Shown here in pieces: positions 35,090 through 47,790 of a DNA stretch of 64,000 nucleotides (position 1 is the stretch's first letter; every line of letters starts with the position of its first letter). Location of the stretch: the NCBI GenBank assembly GCA_030765065.1, contig CM060980.1, positions 66,572,364-66,636,363 of the forward strand, given 5' to 3'. A program made the translations under genes and the position numbers. The DNA is from Deroplatys truncata (lineage: Eukaryota > Arthropoda > Insecta > Mantodea > Mantidae). The notes under the pieces are model-generated. The model saw only the letters and a program-made list of their open reading frames with translations. It did no database searches and was not told where the DNA came from.

Positions 35090-35300
35090 TACAGATAAAT
35101 AACGGAGGGGAACACCTCACGCACTGCAACCTACATAGGTGTGTTGTGGAGAAAGGGATGAATTGAATGAACCATAAGAGGTTACAGGCCACACAGACAC
35201 GCGGAAGTCCCTAACAGTTCTATGCTCGAAGATCCGTCCTCTGCTGGAGCTCCCTAGAGAGGGCAATGACGGTCACCCCAAATTAACCCATATGCGAGGT
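35090..35300 (-). mobile_element. long-subtype SINE, 3' fragment
   Basis: GGAGGGGAACACCTC, CACGCGGAAGTCCCTAAC and AGAGAGGGCAATGACGG match the tail of the SINEs at 50170 and 61845. The tRNA head is absent. Confidence 0.65.
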
Positions 35301-35457
35301 AGAACACCCCGATGACCTAACTATACCGTATCAGCATCAGTGGACTATCTATCTTTTGTTAGACGCAGTCCGATTCATACGAAGCGGCTTTCGCTTTTCC
35401 ACGTGTAAATAAATAAGGCTGAATGCTCGAAAACGGTGCCTGTAAGACTAACGTCTA

Positions 35458-36681
35458 TAGGGTCTTTCAACAAGTTCCTTTGAACTTAAATAAAATACGT
35501 TTTGTAAATGATAGAGGTTTATTTCTTTTTTTATTTTGGAACTAATTAATGTCCTTACGTGTGGAAGAGAACATAAGTTAAGTGGCCGCGACATCGTTGG
35601 GTTGCGCGTATACGGTTGACCCAATTTTCAATGACAGAAGAACGTAAATTAGGTCCAACTTCACGAATAACACGCGTGATGTTATTCATAAGATCATTTA
35701 CTGTTTCTGGCTTGTTGACATAAACTCGAGATTTAACATAACCCCACAAGAAGTAATCCAACGGCGTTAAATCACATGACCTCGGGGGCCAGTTAACATC
35801 ATCACCACGGGAAATGATGAAACCTCTGAACTTCTCCTTCAAAAGATCGACTGTTTCGAGAGCAGTGTGACATGTGGCACCATGTTGCTGGTACTAGATG
35901 TTTCCGAGATCCGTTCCATCCAATTGAGGCTAAAATAGTCCCTTATAAGAGCCCGGTATCTTTCTTCATTGACAGTTAGAGCTTCTCCATCTTCATCTTG
36001 GAAAACATATGGACCAATGATTCCACCATACCAAAATCCACACCAAACAGTAACCTTTTGGGAATGAAGTGGTCGTTCTTGAATCTGCATTGGATTGTGA
36101 TTGCTCCAATAGCGGCAATTTTGTTTGTTAACACAACCATCCATCCAAAAGTGGGCTTCGTCGCTGAAGAGGTTTTTTCAGCAAAAATCCGGGTCAGCTT
36201 CCAATTGCTCCATAGCCCAGTCAGCGCATACACGGCGCAACCTATGGTCGTTGGGCTTTAGTTCTTGAGTTAAAAGCATTTTGTAAGCGTGAAACTTCAA
36301 GTCCAGATGCAGAATTCGCGTACACTCTTCGAACGGCGCCTATGTTTTCATTGAAGCGCTTACGTCGATTACGTACAGGCGTTCTTTGATCGCAGACAGA
36401 ACCACTTCTTTCAAATTTATCGATCAAACGCCGAATCGTTCTCTCGCAGGGACGAATATGCACACCTTAAACTTCACGCAATACACGGAAGGTTTGGCGA
36501 ACAGATGATTCACTTTCATAATAAATTTTCACAATTTCTACGCGTTGCTGAATGCTGTAATCTTCCATGGCTATTTGCCAATAACAACTGTAACCACATG
36601 AAAACAATGACTGCTGTAACTCAATAATAACAGCAGCTATCACATGTTAAAGATAGAACACTCTTGTTGAAAGATCCTATA
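35458..36681 (-). mobile_element. Tc1/mariner-type element with D41D spacing
   Basis: Ends AGGGTCTTTCAACAAG (left) and CTTGTTGAAAGATCCT (right) flanked by TATA/TA, giving TA target duplications and a length of about 1.22 kb. The transposase is on the minus strand. Confidence 0.88.
35555..36568 (-). pseudogene. Tc1/mariner-type transposase (D41D), inactive
   Basis: Starts MEDYSIQQRVEIVKIYYESE at 36568. A helix-turn-helix region follows a TAA (CERTIRRLIDKFERSGS), then the catalytic block SDEAHFWMDGCVNKQNC, then VTVWCGFWYGGIIGPYVFQ. The second catalytic site reads YQQHGATCHT, so the expected Asp is His. The third is PRSCDLTPLDYFLWGYV, 41 residues later. Spacing of 41 is known from the rosa group of this superfamily. 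A stop and several frameshifts break it, so it is dead on two counts. Confidence 0.88.
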
Positions 36682-37554
36682 CTTATACAGTATATAAATA
36701 CTTCTAAGTTATTGATTAAAATTCTGTATAAAATGGCACGTTTAAATGGATAAGGTTTGGCTACTGCAGGCTGTGTCTGTGGGTTAAGAAAGATCATCAC
36801 ATTCATTGTCAACTAAGCAGCATAGCTGATATTCTATTCCTAAGTTCTACTAGCAAGGTTCAACAACCGATGCTTATATGCTTAATTCACTCATACTATG
36901 CGTGCTATCATGGAAAGGAATTTTAACACTTCATCGAAAAATCAAGAAAAAAAGGCAGTACGCAATGGAAGTCTAATAAAGCGCATTTGCAGATGCAATT
37001 AGAACGCTTTAGACCACACCTAAATTATAGCAATAAAAAGAGTATGCATCTCTTGCGCTGAAATTAAGAATACAGCTGTTAAATTGTTTCAGCGCTTAGT
37101 CAGTCAGAATAGGAAAAAAATAAATCAAACTGGAATTACAGGGTAGCACTAATTGTTGAAAACCTTCAGGAAGTAATAGCAAAAACTGTTAATAACTGCA
37201 CTTACACAGCACTGCGTCTAATGGCAGATTGCGTTAACCTTCGTTTTTCTTATGAGTTTCCCAGGGCGTTGGCCGGGCTCATTCATGGTTCTGATGGACG
37301 CAATTTTATGGAGAATAAACCATGCGTACTTTATTTACCTTTCTTTTTCTATCCTACATAAATCGCAAAATCATCGTCCTCTGCATTTTACAGGGTATGT
37401 CCCGCAATTGGTCATTATTTCTGTAACGACAATCTGCCAGGCTTTGATGCATATCGTCAAACGATTTGTGTAATAGTTCATCCGGAATAATATTAATTTC
37501 TTCTGCAAATATTGCCTTAAAGATCGACAAGGAAGCATGGTTCCAGCTGTACGA
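36682..37554. other. no feature recognised
   Basis: No supported gene. May include decayed 5' parts of the transposase fragment that follows. Confidence 0.45.
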
Positions 37555-37780
37555 TGCCACACACTACTAAAATTTTTATAGGGACTGTGAGTCTCTCTTT
37601 GTGAATCAAGTGATCTCGAAAAATTGAGACATTGTATGGCTTCCGGATTTATTTGGCTGTGACTACTTTCTGTGGGTGAATCTGAAGAGCAAAGTTTATT
37701 TAGCTCGTCCATAACCGCTTGTGAAATTCAAAGACAATATTCATTGCGATACTAACGCTATTAAAAAATCGTTTTACGAT
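37555..37780 (+). pseudogene. decayed Tc1/mariner-type transposase fragment
   Basis: On the plus strand, across stops, one reads DATHY, then QVISKN, DIVWLPDLFGCDYFLWVN and LKSKVYLARP. These line up with the C-terminal catalytic region of insect Tc1/mariner-type transposases (normally CDYFLWGxLKSKVY). Strongly degraded, no ends found. Confidence 0.55.
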
Positions 37781-40639
37781 GACAGATTGTCGTCGCAGAA
37801 ATAGAAGCCATTACCGTACATAATTTTCAATGTATTAAATGATTTCTTGTGCTGCATAATGAACATAATAGGAAAAATCTCATTTATCTGTTAACTTAAT
37901 ATAAATAATACGCAATAATAAACAATTGGTTACATTGAATTTCCGGTATTTTCAAGTATTGAGTCCTTAAAAGCTACAATAGCTATGATAATGGACATTC
38001 TCTTAGGCAGTGAGAGAAAGTGTGTGAAATGACAGAATGGAGAAGATGAAAGAGTAAGGTTTATTCATCTATAACGGATTTTCAATATTTACATTACTAT
38101 TTATGTCAACTACCCTACACCGTGGAGGGTGCTGTTCTGGTTTCCTGCCACGAAACATGTCTGGGTTGGAGCCTCGCCTTGAGGGGTGTGGATTTTTACA
38201 TCCTGTAGAGTACGGTGCACATTCACCATTGTGAGGAATATGAGAAACTACGATATGTAGCAATTTTTGGGTCAGTAAGATCAGTATTCGGCAACAGGTT
38301 TGATCAGCTGTTGCTGTGAAGGTTATTGTGCTACAAATCATCATCATCATCATCACCATCATCATGAACTTAATTGGTGCATTTTAGGTCTCGAATAATA
38401 TTTCTATTACTTTCATTAAAAGCCGCCCACTTTTTCCTCACAGCATGCTTGGAAAAGACCGACATCACGTTCCAGGGAATTTTTTTAATGTTGTTTCAAC
38501 TAATCTGGATTCTTTTTCACATTGAAAGATTTTCACAATCTCAGAATATTTCATTACCAACAGGTACAGCTTAGGTTTATATTATCTTGGTCAGTCTCGA
38601 AAAAATTTGGGATCTGTGTGTCTGTCAATTGGAATCAGTTTTAAAACAATCTTTATACAACTGACAATATGCTTGAAGTGTATGTGTGTACACTGATAAA
38701 GAGAGAGGGAGAGAGAGGGAGAGAGAGATATATATAGCCAGACCCACAGTGAGTAAAATTGAAACGAAAAGCCAGAGAAATACCTCGCTCATATTATTTA
38801 AATTGGCCGTATTTTAAGCAAGTAAGCCAAAGCAAACAGCTCTATACATGGAACAATATTTTTGTGTTTTACTGTCTAAATAGTGTCTAACGTTATTGAT
38901 CAAAACATATTTCTGAAATACGGAAACAACAAATGACACGTAAATCTTGAATTTTTTGTAGACAGCCAACGAAGCCTTCAATTCCCTCGACATAACTGAG
39001 AAACCATAAGAGATTATCACTCCAGTCTGCATATTTTTCAGTGGTGGAAAACTTCTCTCCTGACTTCAATATGGGATTCCCAATTTTGGAAGCCAACGTA
39101 AATCATTGAAAATATAAGGATACCCAGTATGCCCTTGACGAATCGCGTTTGCTAACTATGCCGAAACTATCTTCGGACAGAACACTCATCTCATCAATTT
39201 ATTCTTAAGCCCATTTGTGTTCTATGATGTGTAAAGTAACAGAGTAGCTATCTGTTGAAATGATCGGAGAAAGCAAATTTTGTTCCACAAAGCACCTAGC
39301 AAGGGGATCTTGCACAACTTAGAATTTTAGCTCCATAGTGGAAACTGATTTAATGCATGTATAAAGTCGTTAATACTAATCCAAAATAAGTAAAAAATTA
39401 TCAATTTAGATTTGGCTTTATTACCAAAAAATTAAACAGACCCTATGTAATAGGATACCAAGTAGAGGAGATCGCTCAATATGCTTTTTATAAAAAAGAA
39501 CAATTGAATCCTTGAGAAACCAAATAAAGTAAGTAAAGGTGTCATTCATTTTCTTAAAATAGTTTTTTCCTGGGTTATACTTTTCTTTTAAAAATATAAT
39601 AAAAATGTCTTAATTACTATTAACTCTTTCAAAGTAGCAAACAAAGCAACAGTTTCCTTACTTAAAAACAAATATACATCTACATTTTTTTATTTTTAAT
39701 TTTGCTAAGAGCACTTCATAATGGAGCCTGTGGAATCTGGTCCTGGTCTCTATCCCCAAAGGCATCCATGCATACAAATTGTGACACTAAATGTATTGTC
39801 CAGTTATTTTTATATTGCTAAAACATATTTAAATAAACAAACTACTAACTCTTATCCACTGATCATTTTCATTTCAAATATTGCAAACAAAATCCCCTAA
39901 CCTTCTTAACTGAAAGTGATCGCTAAACATTTTCTTAATTTTATTATTTCTTTATTATTTATAAGTCAATTTTTCTAATCAATTTTCCCCTATTCATCAC
40001 TTCCTCTAAATTTCATGAAAATATGGACCCCATCTTCATTATCTCCAATTATTGGACACATTCCCTGTATAATATTACTTCGAAAACTTTTGAATTTCAA
40101 CATTCCTAATAAAAACCATGCAATACCCGCTCTGTGCTTTTTGTTACAACGCCTAAACACTTTTCAGTATTTAATTCTGTCGTAATAGTGTTATACAAAT
40201 CAAGGAGCTTCTCTATTTCGTTGCGGTGTGTAACTCCTGTTTATGTATACCTACATCCCGGAATGGAGATATTTCCAATATCCCCTGACAATGTCATGTC
40301 TTTGTAACCTCTGAGTTACATGATTTTGTGGGTTGTGTCGTTACATACTCAGGAGCAAAGGATACTTCTTACAAAACTGATATGATTCAGAATCACCCCC
40401 CAAATTTAACGAAGCAAACCTGTTTACAATAAAAGAAAGTAAGAAAGTGTTCGCCTGTACCTTAAAATATCGGATGTGTTGCATTAACTTGACTTCCTCT
40501 GCTCACTTTTCTAAAACTATTCCTACTAAAGCTTATTCTTCTATCAACTTCTTGTTAATTGAGATAACTTTCATTAGACACTTACACATTTCGTTGTACT
40601 TATAAGAGTATGCTAAAGCGAAAGTCAGAACTTTAGAAA
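37781..40639. other. no gene; two microsatellites
   Basis: (ATC)n at about 38340-38366 and (GA)n at about 38697-38735. Frames in this AT-rich stretch carry no domain I can recognise. Confidence 0.5.
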
Positions 40640-41157
40640 TCCGAACGTTACACGATGACTTTGAATTTCCGTTCTCTTTGCATCACCATTAGAACAAAGA
40701 AAGAAAGAAAGAAAGAAAGCAAGAAAGAAAGAAAGAAAAGAAAGAAAAAAACGAAGAGCAAATTCCCATTGGAAAGAAGCATAAGTATTTGTAAATTCAA
40801 ACCAATAACAAAGAATATCTCGGAAAACGAGTTAAAATCTCGTTAACGGCATAGACATTTTTGAAATAAATTGTGGGCCTTAACAGATCTACATTTTTAT
40901 GTATGTAGTAAGATTTTGTCTGTCTCTTACGGTTTACAAGTTATATAAATCCATTCAGAATAAAACATTTTCACAGGCTATTCCAGATATACATTTTGTT
41001 TGTCATGAAACATCTTAAATACAGTGTATTTTAATAAAAATTGTTGGAGCCGTTTTTGAGAAAACCTAAAAAATAATAAAAATTCTTCCATGTACACGGT
41101 AGTTTGGGGTTTTGGGGGCATTTCTTAAAAATCATCGAGTCACATACCTGGCTGAAC
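40640..41157 (-). repeat. repeat A copy 6, part 1 (inverse)
   Basis: Begins with GAATTTCCGTTCTCTTTGCATCACC, the outer block also seen at 24380, and runs to CTGGCTGAACTTAA, where the TTAA transposon interrupts it. A (GAAA)n run at 40695-40748 replaces a short GAAA-bearing segment of the family. Confidence 0.8.
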
Positions 41158-41161
41158 TTAA
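41158..41161. repeat. TTAA target-site duplication (left)
   Basis: TTAA abuts the inverted repeat GGGACACTGG; the same tetramer follows the right end at 45795-45798. Confidence 0.85.
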
Positions 41162-41263
41162 GGGACACTGGTGCTGATTTTTTAGGTGAAATTACAACAT
41201 TTTTTACTTTTGAATTATATAAATATTCTACCGACACCTGTGAATCTTGCATTTGAGTGGTCC

Positions 41264-41541
41264 ACTTGCAAAACCTGTTAAATGAACATTTTTAAAAAAT
41301 CAAGTTATATAGCTCATTGGAAAGGACTCGGCGTCATCTACAGAGATCTGAAGTTATCCACTAGCGAAACCCAATAAATCGCTTGAAAAGTCGATGAGAA
41401 ACTCACGTCCTCCAGCAAAACCTGTTAAAATTGCAAGAGCTACACTTACAAAACCTGTTAAAAACAGTCCACTTGCAAAACCAGCTAAATTACAATCAGA
41501 AAATGGCCGTCAGGAGTGATACACATGCAAAACCCGTTAAA
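41264..41541 (+). repeat. subterminal GCAAAACCTGTTAA repeats (left)
   Basis: Five near copies at about 41264, 41412, 41443, 41468 and 41524, all in the same orientation. Two more lie near the right end (inverse about 44938, direct about 45008). Subterminal repeats of this kind often bind the transposase. Confidence 0.75.
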
Positions 41542-41769
41542 ATCTAAGAACTTTACATTAAGAAAGCTCAAAGAGACTGTTTTATTTGTTTTTACTTCTC
41601 TAGGTTTCGTTTTGGTGGCACTGTTTCTCGCACAGTTATGTAGGCAACATGCTTTTAACTGCAGTGTAGCTATAACAATAATGGTTTGTCTATTTAAATG
41701 TTGAGCTTGGCCTTAACTAATGTGTGCAGGGCAGGGACTGAGGTATTGAGTAATTATTAGTTATTTAAA

Positions 41770-43769
41770 ATGAGTGACAGTGAAAACAGTAGAAATAATA
41801 TTGAAGTGCTAGCCATCGAAACTCAGTTCATAGATGTTGATCCTGTGGAAGCAAACAATATTCCAGGAAATTGTAACCAAAAGTGGTTGCAAGGAGACCA
41901 ATGTTCCTCGTAAGAAGAAACTACGTCCAGAAACCTGGAAAATAAATGTCGCGAAGGAAAAAAGGTAAGAAAATATTAGGTATGTTAAAATAATCAGATA
42001 AGATCTGTAGAGTCATTTGTAACAATACATGAATAAATATGAATGGATGACGTAACCTAATCAAACTTCAATTTTTTGTTCTTCAGGTACTCTCCCAAAG
42101 GATTCCCTAAAATGTCGACCTGTTCACACAAAGGAAAGAGCTTCCGCTGTAAAGAGCTTAACTGCCAAGATGTCAAAAGAATTCATTAGATTTACTTTAA
42201 GGAAAAATCACTACTTGCACAAAATAATTTCAGCTTGCAGCACGTCCAAGTTTCAACACCGAAACAAAGTACTGAAAACAGTAAAATAAGATTGAGCACA
42301 GAGTAAATTTTACCAAAAAGAGGAGAAGGCGTCACTGAAAATATACCAGTCTGCCGAGAAGCTTTTACGACAGTTCTTCAAGTGGGAAGAGACAGGCTGC
42401 AACGTTTGTGTTCCAATATTCTGAAAAATCCATAACCACCCGAAAAGAGAGGAGGATACCGCATATCTGAAAAATTTGCCGAGAAAAAAGAAAAAAGTCA
42501 CATCAGCAAATTCATCCCACTCGAAGCCCACTGCTCAAGAGTTAAGAATTGTGAACAACGTTACTTAGCTCAGATCTTACCATTACAAAGATGCATGAAA
42601 TGTTCAATAAGCAACACCCATACATTTTGGTTCAATACGAGTACTACAGAAGAATTTTCTGTACCTACTTTAATATTGGTTTTGGTGCGCTAAGTTTCGA
42701 TGCTTACTCAACAAGCGCCAGCCTTCAGTCAAGAATCGAGGCTGCAATGACCGAAGAAGAAAAGGTGGATCTAAGATTTCAACTTATGGTGCACAAAAAA
42801 GGGCAGATGTGTTCTACAAAAGGCTGAAAGAAGTTGCAGAAGATAATTTGCGTTCATCTATGATTGCCAGAATAACTTTGTGATACGTAAACTCTCAGAT
42901 CAAGCTGCCTATTACCTACGTCAAGTGTACCTGTACAACTTTACAGTGTGTCAAGAAAATTCACACTTTTCTCAAGCTCCAGAAAACGTGTTCACATACG
43001 CATGGCTAGAGAGCTTCGAACCAAATAGCTTCCGCCATCCATCAAAACTTATCACAGCATACAGATTTTGAAGGCGTAGATCCGCTTGTTTGCAGTTGGA
43101 TGCAGGGAACAACATAAAAACAAGACTGTAATAGGCATGCTAATGCACTGGTTTCTGAACGAATTCAAGAAATTCAAATGTGGTTTCCTATTGTGGGTCA
43201 CTCTTTCATTCCACCTGACTGAGTATTCGGACATTTAGAGCGAGAGTTACGGAAAACTGACGTGATTGAGAAATCAGACATCTACAAGGACATCATGAAA
43301 AAGCACGCGACCGTCATTCGCCTAGGAGAAGAAGATTGCTCTGTTCGAGACTGGAAGGCATATGTAGATGCACAGATTAAAGAACCAGGGAAATGGCATT
43401 TTCAGTTCCAAAAGGCCCCCTCCCAAAGTATCACCAAACCCAAAAACAAGAGTGCATGCCTAGTACAAGGTGAGCCTTTATAACTTCGAAGGTGGGAAGC
43501 CTAAATCTGTAAACAGAAGAGGAAGGAGCTTCAAAAACCAGAACTTACCAACACTTACCCCCCAAAGGTGCCGCGCTTAAATCAAAGAAGACCGAAGACA
43601 TCAAAGCACTGTTGAAGAAACACTATGGTGATCAATGGGAAGACTCTGAAAACTTGATGTTTTTCTCCGAACTTTTCAAAGAATAAGAATACCTGGAAGT
43701 TGCAGATAACACCAACGACACTAACACTATTTTTGAGCTGTTAGACGATCAGAATACCAGTATTTTGTA
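41770..43769 (+). pseudogene. putative transposase of the TTAA element, decayed
   Basis: Starts MSDSENSRNNIEVLAIETQF. A KKKLRPETWKINVAKEKR segment ends at a GTAAG donor near 41967; TTCTTCAG at about 42081-42088 is a plausible acceptor. Later pieces in shifting frames are VCREAFTTVLQVGRDRLQRL, QYEYYRRIFCTYFNIGFG, AELMVHKK-like LMVHKK, and FPIVGHSFIPPD followed by a stop and VFGHLERELRKTD. From memory this resembles a widespread family of uncharacterised arthropod proteins (I think annotated DUF7869) with a GHSFLPCDRDFG-type motif. I could not verify that. Many stops and frameshifts make it non-functional. Confidence 0.65.
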
Positions 43770-44099
43770 AATGCATTAATTCTTTTTTTAGCTGACCTAT
43801 TTTTATAAGTTTTTCAATTTTTTCAAACGCCATTGTGAAAACATTTTGCAGATTAGCCGATCGTTAATGGAAACATTAATGAGATCTGTGGTACCTTCAA
43901 CCCGTAAGGGTTCAATGCAAAGGGTTCTATGCAAAAGCAGAAAAAAAGTTGCAGATTATTTCCTATTTTATATTATTCAGAAAATACGTAATATTTTATG
44001 GTTGCTTGTTAGAAGACTAAGTTTCAATGTCAGTCGTTAACTACAATAGAAATTATCAGGTTCTGTATTATGTTAATGAGTCAATAATATGATGTGTTT

Positions 44100-44460
44100 T
44101 AAACTTTTGGTGTATACATAAGTTCTGTGCCAAATCCACCCTCCCAGGAGAAATATACATTACGCGACGGGCATGTATCAAAGAAACGCTGCCGAATGCG
44201 GCAAAAAGAAGTGCAACGATCAACGTAGCAGTTCTTCAACCAGTTCGCTACAAGAAGAAGAACCAGCACAAGTTTGGACTCACGTAGTAGGTCACGCCAC
44301 GGGACTCGTCGACTGCGCACGCGCAAAAACTCTCGATCTGCTCCAACGTGCTGGGTAGCAGGACGAACCAGTCTGTCTTCACCGAGGGAAACAAGCAGGA
44401 TCACGTCAGATAGAAGCATTCGGCACGGTACACAAAATTCTCTTTCGGCTAAATATATTT
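44100..44460. other. GC-richer block inside the TTAA element
   Basis: Composition differs from the AT-rich surroundings. Frames on both strands are open for 60-106 codons without a recognisable domain. It may be a nested insertion or a second, lost gene. Confidence 0.35.
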
Positions 44461-45794
44461 AAAATTCTCTTTTGTAATTGGGTAGCGGTAAAGACTTATC
44501 GTCGGATAGATACATTTATTCTTGGCGTTTAACTATTAATCTTTAAATGTGAGAGCAGGAAGCAAATTGTAAAAATTGTAATTGAATAATAAATATTGAA
44601 ACTGTAAACTCTAAAATGAAATAGGGAATGAACAAGGGTTGATAATTGTAACCATTTGTGTGATATTGACGTGTTGAGTTATTAAAGTAAAGAATACGGT
44701 TGTTAATTATTTTATGAATATATCTTCAAGCCATTATTCCTTGTACAATCCATGTAATCTTGGGTCAAAGTATTCGCTTCAGTTCTCAAATCCAATAAAA
44801 ATTGTACCAAAATTCTGTTTTTTAAATTTTTTTATGATTATTAAATCTTACTAGCGATGCCCTTCTACTAGAAGATTTAGATTGTAATTACTAAAAACAT
44901 ATTTATGTTGCAGGTGTTGAAAGTTTAGGGTGCATTTGACAGGTTTTGCAAGTGTGTATGTTGGCAAGATAGCGGAAAGTCAACTAGCAAAAGCAGCCTT
45001 GTTTGCGTTACACTAGCAAAACCTGTTAAGTGTAAATTAAAGTATTAAAAATAAATAATTTACAAGAGATTATACAGCTTCTAACAGTAAAATCAGCAAA
45101 TACTTGCACTTTTTTTTTTAGAAAAAGAACATTGGCATGCATCATAGAATTGGACCATAAAACGTTTTTGTCAAATTTCTCCATTCCGTTTATGATGCAT
45201 TTAACAAGTTATGCATGTGAACAACTCATTTGTAGAAGCCCGGCGACATATATAAAACGCCCATGCGCTCCCTTTTAACAGCACTGGACCCTTTTTGTAG
45301 GTGTGTGTGTTTTTTCTCAGTTTTACATTTTTGCGGATGAAAATTATTCGTTATATTTCAGTTTTGCTCTGATTTGGATACTTAATATAAAATGTACTAT
45401 CTAAGTATTCAATCATTCACTTTATGATTTCCTTATTCATCGGCTCACAAAATATTAATTTATACCTACTGAAAAACCAGGAAAAGTATAACACCAACGT
45501 CATAAAAACAAAATTTTATTTCTCTATAACTAATAACGTCACTTCAATCAGATCCTTATATTTAGTTTCACTATGTTAAAGTATTATAAAATGCCACTTT
45601 CATACTTCTCTGACAAATATGAATGCACGAGGCAGCTTTAGGAAATTGCTTTTTTTCCCACTAATTGAACATATTTGAGCTAGAGCTTTGAACGTTTGCA
45701 CACTCATTTATTTATGTACTCATATTAAGTGTACCAATTTTAAAGTTAACAGCTTTAACATTTAACAATTTAGAAAGTTCAGTTCTAGTGTCCC

Positions 45795-45798
45795 TTAA
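45795..45798. repeat. TTAA target-site duplication (right)
   Basis: Follows CTAGTGTCCC directly; partner of 41158-41161. Confidence 0.85.
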
Positions 45799-46010
45799 AT
45801 CCCAAGTTTCGTTTTAAACCGACTTTTGGTTTTTCAGTAATGAGTCCACAAACAGAAACATATTCACATGAACCTTTTCTGAAAGTAAGGTTTAGGATAT
45901 TCAGGAAGCCTCAAAACGTGTATCGAAATTTTGAGTGGAATACAGTACTTCTTAGGGTATATAAGAAGTAAAGTGGTAAAGAAAGTGTAGCAGTCAAATA
46001 AATGAAGAGT
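45799..46010 (-). repeat. repeat A copy 6, part 2 (inverse)
   Basis: Resumes with ATCCCAAGTTTCGTTTTAAA, matching the ATACCAAGTTTGG block that follows TTAA in other copies. Continues to GCCTCAAAACGTG and TTTTGAGTGGAATACAG. The microsatellite core is lost. Confidence 0.8.
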
Positions 46011-46169
46011 AAATTCTCATTCTCACTATGCTGGCAAAACAAACGATATTACAACTTAAGTGTTGCGGCATACTTCCAAGTTTTTCTTGTGTAGTGTATG
46101 CAAAATTATTTGTTGTTTATTAAGTCGTAAAAACTGAGGTGTTAATGAGAACAATAAAAATATGGATAC

Positions 46170-46540
46170 TTCTCGGCGTTTACCTGTTTTTCTTCTTCTT
46201 CTTTGGCCAATTTCCTCTTCGTTGTAGGACTTACAAGGCCATAAAAGCCAATGGCTTAGGTCAGTAGTCTGTCGAGGAGAAAGAAAACGCTGGATCATAG
46301 CATAACCAGGATGGGTGATTAGCCCAATGCCTGGTATGGTGGTGAAGAAGGACATCAAATTAGTGATGAAAAGGACGAAAGTAAAATTCGTGGATCAAAT
46401 TATTCAATCCAGTAGTCGCCCAGCGATCGAGGAAAACTGCGAAACACCTTCGATCAGATTGGTCAGCCCCGGGGTTTTAACCGGGAACCTCCGGAATACG
46501 GGTCACAGACGTTACCGCCTGAGCCATTCCGCTCGATTTT
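46170..46540 (-). mobile_element. tRNA-derived SINE, short subtype
   Basis: Full copy on the minus strand. The head is at the right end (TGGCTCAGGCGG), then TTTCGCAGTTTTCCTCGATCG, the CACCCATCCTGG block, CTCCTCGACAG and a tail with GTAGGACTTACAAGG on plus. Same subtype as 58243-58590. Confidence 0.8.
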
Positions 46541-47049
46541 ACATTTTTCCTTCGTCAACAGTAATTTTTTCCGTAATTTCAGGTACTATATAATTATGTG
46601 CACTACTAAATGCTTTTAGAATAATTTTGTAAACGTTACATACGAAAAAGTCGAAAAACTTGATGGAATTACTAATAAAAATTATGAAAGTGATAAAATG
46701 AAAAATCTTAAATGAAAAAGTTGGGATACATCAACTGTACATAAAATCGGTTGTTCTTTCTGGGTATTAAAACTTAGAATTTCTATCCTTCAATTTGACT
46801 GCTAAAATGTTTTAAAGTTGAGCGAATACTTCCCGAAGTCACTCAACATTTTAAAATATCTTCATACCCTTGAACCACGGGGGAGTTGGAACTATAACTG
46901 AAGACTAGAACGGCAGAGATGTAGTGTATATTTAATTAATTGTAGCATTTCCCAAAATATCAATTTAATGCGTATAAAGCCATTTGAGCTTATTTGCTTG
47001 TTAATGTTTATTATATTTTTTCATTTCTTTGATATTTCTGACACCCTCT
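46541..47049. other. no feature recognised
   Basis: Nothing supported. Confidence 0.5.
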
Positions 47050-47790
47050 CGTTACACTTTTTGCTTTCTCTACCACGTACTAGTAACAATGCATTGCATT
47101 CCACCCAAAAAATCGTTGTCGAGATTTTACCAGAAACATGTGTTTTGAATCCAAAACAGTATTTTTAGAAAAAGGTCCGTTTGTGTATGAATAGTATAAC
47201 TGAAAAACGAAATGTTGGAAAAAAATACCAAACTTCGAATTTAATTTCACTGTCATCCAAAGATGCGACCCAAGATTTTCAAGAAACTCCTCCCACTCCT
47301 TTATACGAGATGGATAATTGGTTATTATTTTTCATCATCTCAAAAATAACTAACGGTTTTGATTAAAACATCACATATTTAAGATAGTTATAATATAAAT
47401 AAAGTCTATATTTAGAATTTTCTGGGAATAGCTTGTGAACTCTTCATTAGGTAGAAATTTTGGATAATTTTCTGTAACTGATAAATCAATGAATGAGACA
47501 ATGACTCATTAAAAAAAATCCAATTATATTTAAGGCACACAATTTATTTATTTAAAATTTATGATCCTTTTGTGGAAATTCTTTCGTTTTGGGTTATGGA
47601 TTCAATAATTTTGCTTCCTTTGAAGTGCTGTCACAATGCAGTTGTTTCTTGTAAATTTATGGGAAGTGTATGAAATTTGAAGGCCAAAATGTAGCGAGCC
47701 GCTTTTAAACATTTGGCAATCGCTTGTCTTGTGTATTCATTTTTCATCCACATCTAAATGTGTAAGAAACCGTTTCTACAAACATTCATC
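47050..47790 (+). repeat. repeat A copy 7 (direct)
   Basis: CTTTCTCTACCACGTACTAG, TTCCACCCAAAAAATC, TTTTGAATCC, then AACTAACGGTTTTGATTAAA and tail GCCGCTTTTAAACATTTGG. Near full length with a reduced microsatellite core. Confidence 0.82.

Larger units (their letters stand above)
41162..45794 (+). mobile_element. 4.6-kb TTAA-target DNA transposon
   Basis: Ends GGGACACTGGTGCTG and CAGTTCTAGTGTCCC are inverted copies (12 of 15 match), flanked by TTAA. Repeat A copy 6 continues on both sides, confirming the insertion boundaries. The element carries a degenerate gene with one likely intron, and repeated GCAAAACCTGTTAA motifs near both ends. TTAA duplications are known for piggyBac and Kolobok, but the gene here shows no piggyBac signature. 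Confidence 0.88.
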
